DNA of 64,000 bases from assembly GCF_000737765.1 (NCBI RefSeq), contig NZ_JPRI01000010.1, positions 124,001 through 188,000 of the forward strand. Reading direction: 5' to 3'. A model generated the notes under the pieces. That model did no database searches, had not been told where the DNA came from, and saw only the letters and a list, made by a program, of their open reading frames with translations. The position numbers and the translations under genes are program-made. The DNA is from Chryseobacterium vrystaatense. GTDB taxonomy: Bacteria > Bacteroidota > Bacteroidia > Flavobacteriales > Weeksellaceae. How positions within the stretch are numbered: position 1 is the first letter of the stretch; every line of letters starts with the position of its first letter. Below, piece after piece: positions 62,458-64,000 of the stretch.

Positions 62458-63231
62458 ATGGAGAATTCAGAAAAAAAACATCCTCTCATTGAAGTCTGGA
62501 ATACTTATCCAGGCATCAGAAGAGACAGAGAGATCCTGAATAGACCTCCTGTCGAACGCATCATCGGTGAGATGTTTGCGATCGGTGAGTTTTATTATTA
62601 TGCCCTTAATCTTACCAACAGTACACTTTCACACCACCATGAAAACATCTTAAAACTTCACGGACTTGAATCCTACCCTGAAAACTTAAAGGATGTTCTT
62701 GATCTTACTCATCCCGATGATATGGAATTTGTGATGAAAGCAGAACAGACCCTGATCGACAAAATGACAGAAATAGGTCTGGAACATCAGCTATATATTA
62801 AATGCAGCTACTGCTTCAGAATGAAAACAGCAGAAGGAAACTATGAACTTTTCCATCATCAGTCCATGATTACTATGGAAGATGAGACCGGCATCCCTGT
62901 ACAGGCTATAAATATCCATACCAATATCCATCATATCACCAAAGAAAATTCTTTTACCGTTCTGATTTCCGGGATAGGTCCGAGAAATGATTTTCAACAG
63001 GTGAAACTGGAATGCTTTTCGAAACCTGAACAGTTTTCAGAACATTTAACGAAAAGGGAAATGGAAATCCTTGCCTTTATTACCAAAGGCTATTCCGGCC
63101 CCGAAATAGCCCAGTCCCTAAGTCTTTCTGAACATACTGTGCGTACACACAGAAAAAATATTTTGCGGAAAACGGATTCCAGAAACTGCAAGGAACTTGT
63201 AAAAAAGGCTTTTGAAAGAGGGCTTGTCTGA
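62458..63231 (+). CDS. LuxR-type regulator with PAS-like N-terminal domain
   Basis: 257 residues. The N-terminal part of about 185 residues resembles a PAS-like sensor domain (VLDLTHPDDMEFVMKAEQTL, FRMKTAEGNYELFHHQSMI); no cofactor ligand is obvious. The C-terminus is a LuxR/FixJ HTH: LTKREMEILAFITKGYSGPEIAQSLSLSEHTVRTHRKNIL. There is no receiver domain. It is divergent from P2 and close to P1, so it may regulate both; this is inference. Confidence 0.88.
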   Translation: MENSEKKHPLIEVWNTYPGIRRDREILNRPPVERIIGEMFAIGEFYYYALNLTNSTLSHHHENILKLHGLESYPENLKDVLDLTHPDDMEFVMKAEQTLIDKMTEIGLEHQLYIKCSYCFRMKTAEGNYELFHHQSMITMEDETGIPVQAINIHTNIHHITKENSFTVLISGIGPRNDFQQVKLECFSKPEQFSEHLTKREMEILAFITKGYSGPEIAQSLSLSEHTVRTHRKNILRKTDSRNCKELVKKAFERGLV

Positions 63232-63320
63232 TATCTGCCATTTTCATATAAAGGATTTATTGAAAGGCTGATAAATCTCACCAGGGAATTTCGGTGCAAA
63301 ACTTGTATTTTTATAGTGCA

Positions 63321-64000
63321 ATGGAAAAAATGACCGTACATCCCCGTTTTAAAAACTCCACCCACTTCAAAGATTTTTGGGAGAAGGGAAATGGAAAACA
63401 GCTTATTGATTTTTCCGGAGCCGAGGTGAGTTTTAAGGAGTTTGATAAATTTGCCTCTCACTTTTATCATGTAGATGACATTGGAGATGAAGTCGTAAAA
63501 GAGGTCTATTTTACTCAAAAATATCAGGAAGCCTCCCGGGAGATTGAAGATTATATACGAAACGGTGTTTCCGAATCAGCCGATGTTCCGGAAAGTGTCA
63601 AGAAACTGTTCTCTCAGACCCAGCATATTCCAGATTGGCTTGATTACAGTCTATTGAAAAGTGGCGCCGAACTCTGCATGCGGAGTAATCTGGACTCGCT
63701 GATATCACTTAGGGATTACTGCCTGATGGGCGGCTATGATTATGCTTATCTCAACAAACCTCTTACGGCTACTGAGGCTTTGAAAAAAGGTGCTGTAAAA
63801 CGCCTTTCCGAAACCCTGGATTTCTGGGTGAATGCTACCCGTTATGATGCACTTCATCTCCATGCAAAGGGATATGAATTTGCCATAAAGACCCGCCTGA
63901 TTCATTCTTATGCCAGGCTTTCGATAAAGAAGCATTACAAGCAATGGGATACTGAAAACTGGGGCGAACCGATCAATTCCTGGGATATGATGGCTACCTA
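63321..64000 (+). CDS. Oxygenase MpaB family protein (DUF2236), N-terminal part
   Basis: 226 codons, cut by the window end. Starts MEKMTVHPRFKNSTHFKDFW. The segments LFSQTQHIPDWLDYSLLKSGAELCMRSNL and LMGGYDYAYLNKPLTATEALKKGAVKRLSETLDFWVNAT are typical of MpaB/DUF2236 proteins, a heme-binding oxygenase-like family. No signal peptide. The ATG at 63321 follows a gap of 89 bp from the LuxR gene. The substrate is unknown. Confidence 0.85.
   Translation, partial: MEKMTVHPRFKNSTHFKDFWEKGNGKQLIDFSGAEVSFKEFDKFASHFYHVDDIGDEVVKEVYFTQKYQEASREIEDYIRNGVSESADVPESVKKLFSQTQHIPDWLDYSLLKSGAELCMRSNLDSLISLRDYCLMGGYDYAYLNKPLTATEALKKGAVKRLSETLDFWVNATRYDALHLHAKGYEFAIKTRLIHSYARLSIKKHYKQWDTENWGEPINSWDMMAT

Noticed and set aside
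1..64000. CRISPR arrays, complete insertion sequences, prophage genes and rRNA
   Set aside because: Scanned by eye for direct repeats with spacers, transposase domains and phage structural genes; none found.

Overview
The window is AT-rich, densely coded chromosomal DNA of a flavobacterium. It looks like Chryseobacterium or a close Weeksellaceae relative (Bacteroidota). The supporting signs are type IX secretion sorting domains, a mevalonate-pathway HMG-CoA reductase, a fused PyrE-PyrF protein, LIC_10190- and DUF4403-type proteins, and Bacteroidota -33/-7 promoters (TTTG, then TAnnTTTG) with few Shine-Dalgarno sites. There is one tRNA gene (Cys). I see no rRNA, CRISPR array, complete insertion sequence or prophage.

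Layout. 1-4.3 kb: the end of thrA, then thrB, thrC, folB and a DUF4403 gene in one tight run. 4.4-11.4 kb: an accessory stretch with tRNA-Cys, two tandem secreted paralogues, a decayed AraC-type HTH fragment, a serine hydrolase bracketed by a 99-bp direct repeat, a family 2 glycosyltransferase and a lipoprotein, separated by unusually long non-coding gaps with several minus-strand terminators. 11.6-27.6 kb: a glycine-zipper lipoprotein, a polytopic membrane protein, aroC, thioredoxin-like proteins, YkvA, pyrEF, a metalloprotease-like protein with a barrel-like C-terminus, two T9SS cargo proteins, a large outer-membrane protein and dusB. 27.7-39 kb: deoC with an Lrp regulator, an EEP hydrolase, NDH-2 coupled to trmD, a GH25 muramidase, an alpha/beta hydrolase, a 5'-nucleotidase, an ABC-F protein and a Gfo/Idh/MocA oxidoreductase. 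39-52 kb: a TonB siderophore receptor with a PepSY-helix protein, an outer-membrane barrel, a 1-Cys peroxiredoxin, MscS, sucC, a ClC channel, and an HMG-CoA reductase operon that contains a 53-residue membrane protein. 52-57.7 kb: DNA repair and redox genes, namely a radical-SAM repair protein and its usual partner TIGR03915 split by an HxlR/pirin pair, an AlkC/AlkD-like protein and a peroxiredoxin-like protein. 57.7-64 kb: a second HxlR, a DUF4846 lipoprotein, pfkA-gap, an outer-membrane protein, a PAS-like/LuxR regulator and the start of an MpaB-type oxygenase.

Most interesting. (1) The gap at 55847-56225 holds three perfect DnaA boxes in the same orientation plus an AT-rich stretch, and is a candidate replication origin. 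(2) Two minus-strand promoters just upstream of the LuxR gene share CAAAA-N5-CAAAAGGG-N26-AAACTTTG with exact spacing; one drives the neighbouring outer-membrane gene and the other a probable ~230-nt RNA ending in a terminator. (3) Repeated terminator modules at 7.0, 8.9, 9.3 and 10.8 kb carry base changes that keep pairing only in minus-strand RNA. (4) Operator-like repeats sit in the HxlR and peroxiredoxin promoters. (5) Some -7 boxes lie only 4-6 nt from the start codon, which suggests leaderless mRNAs.
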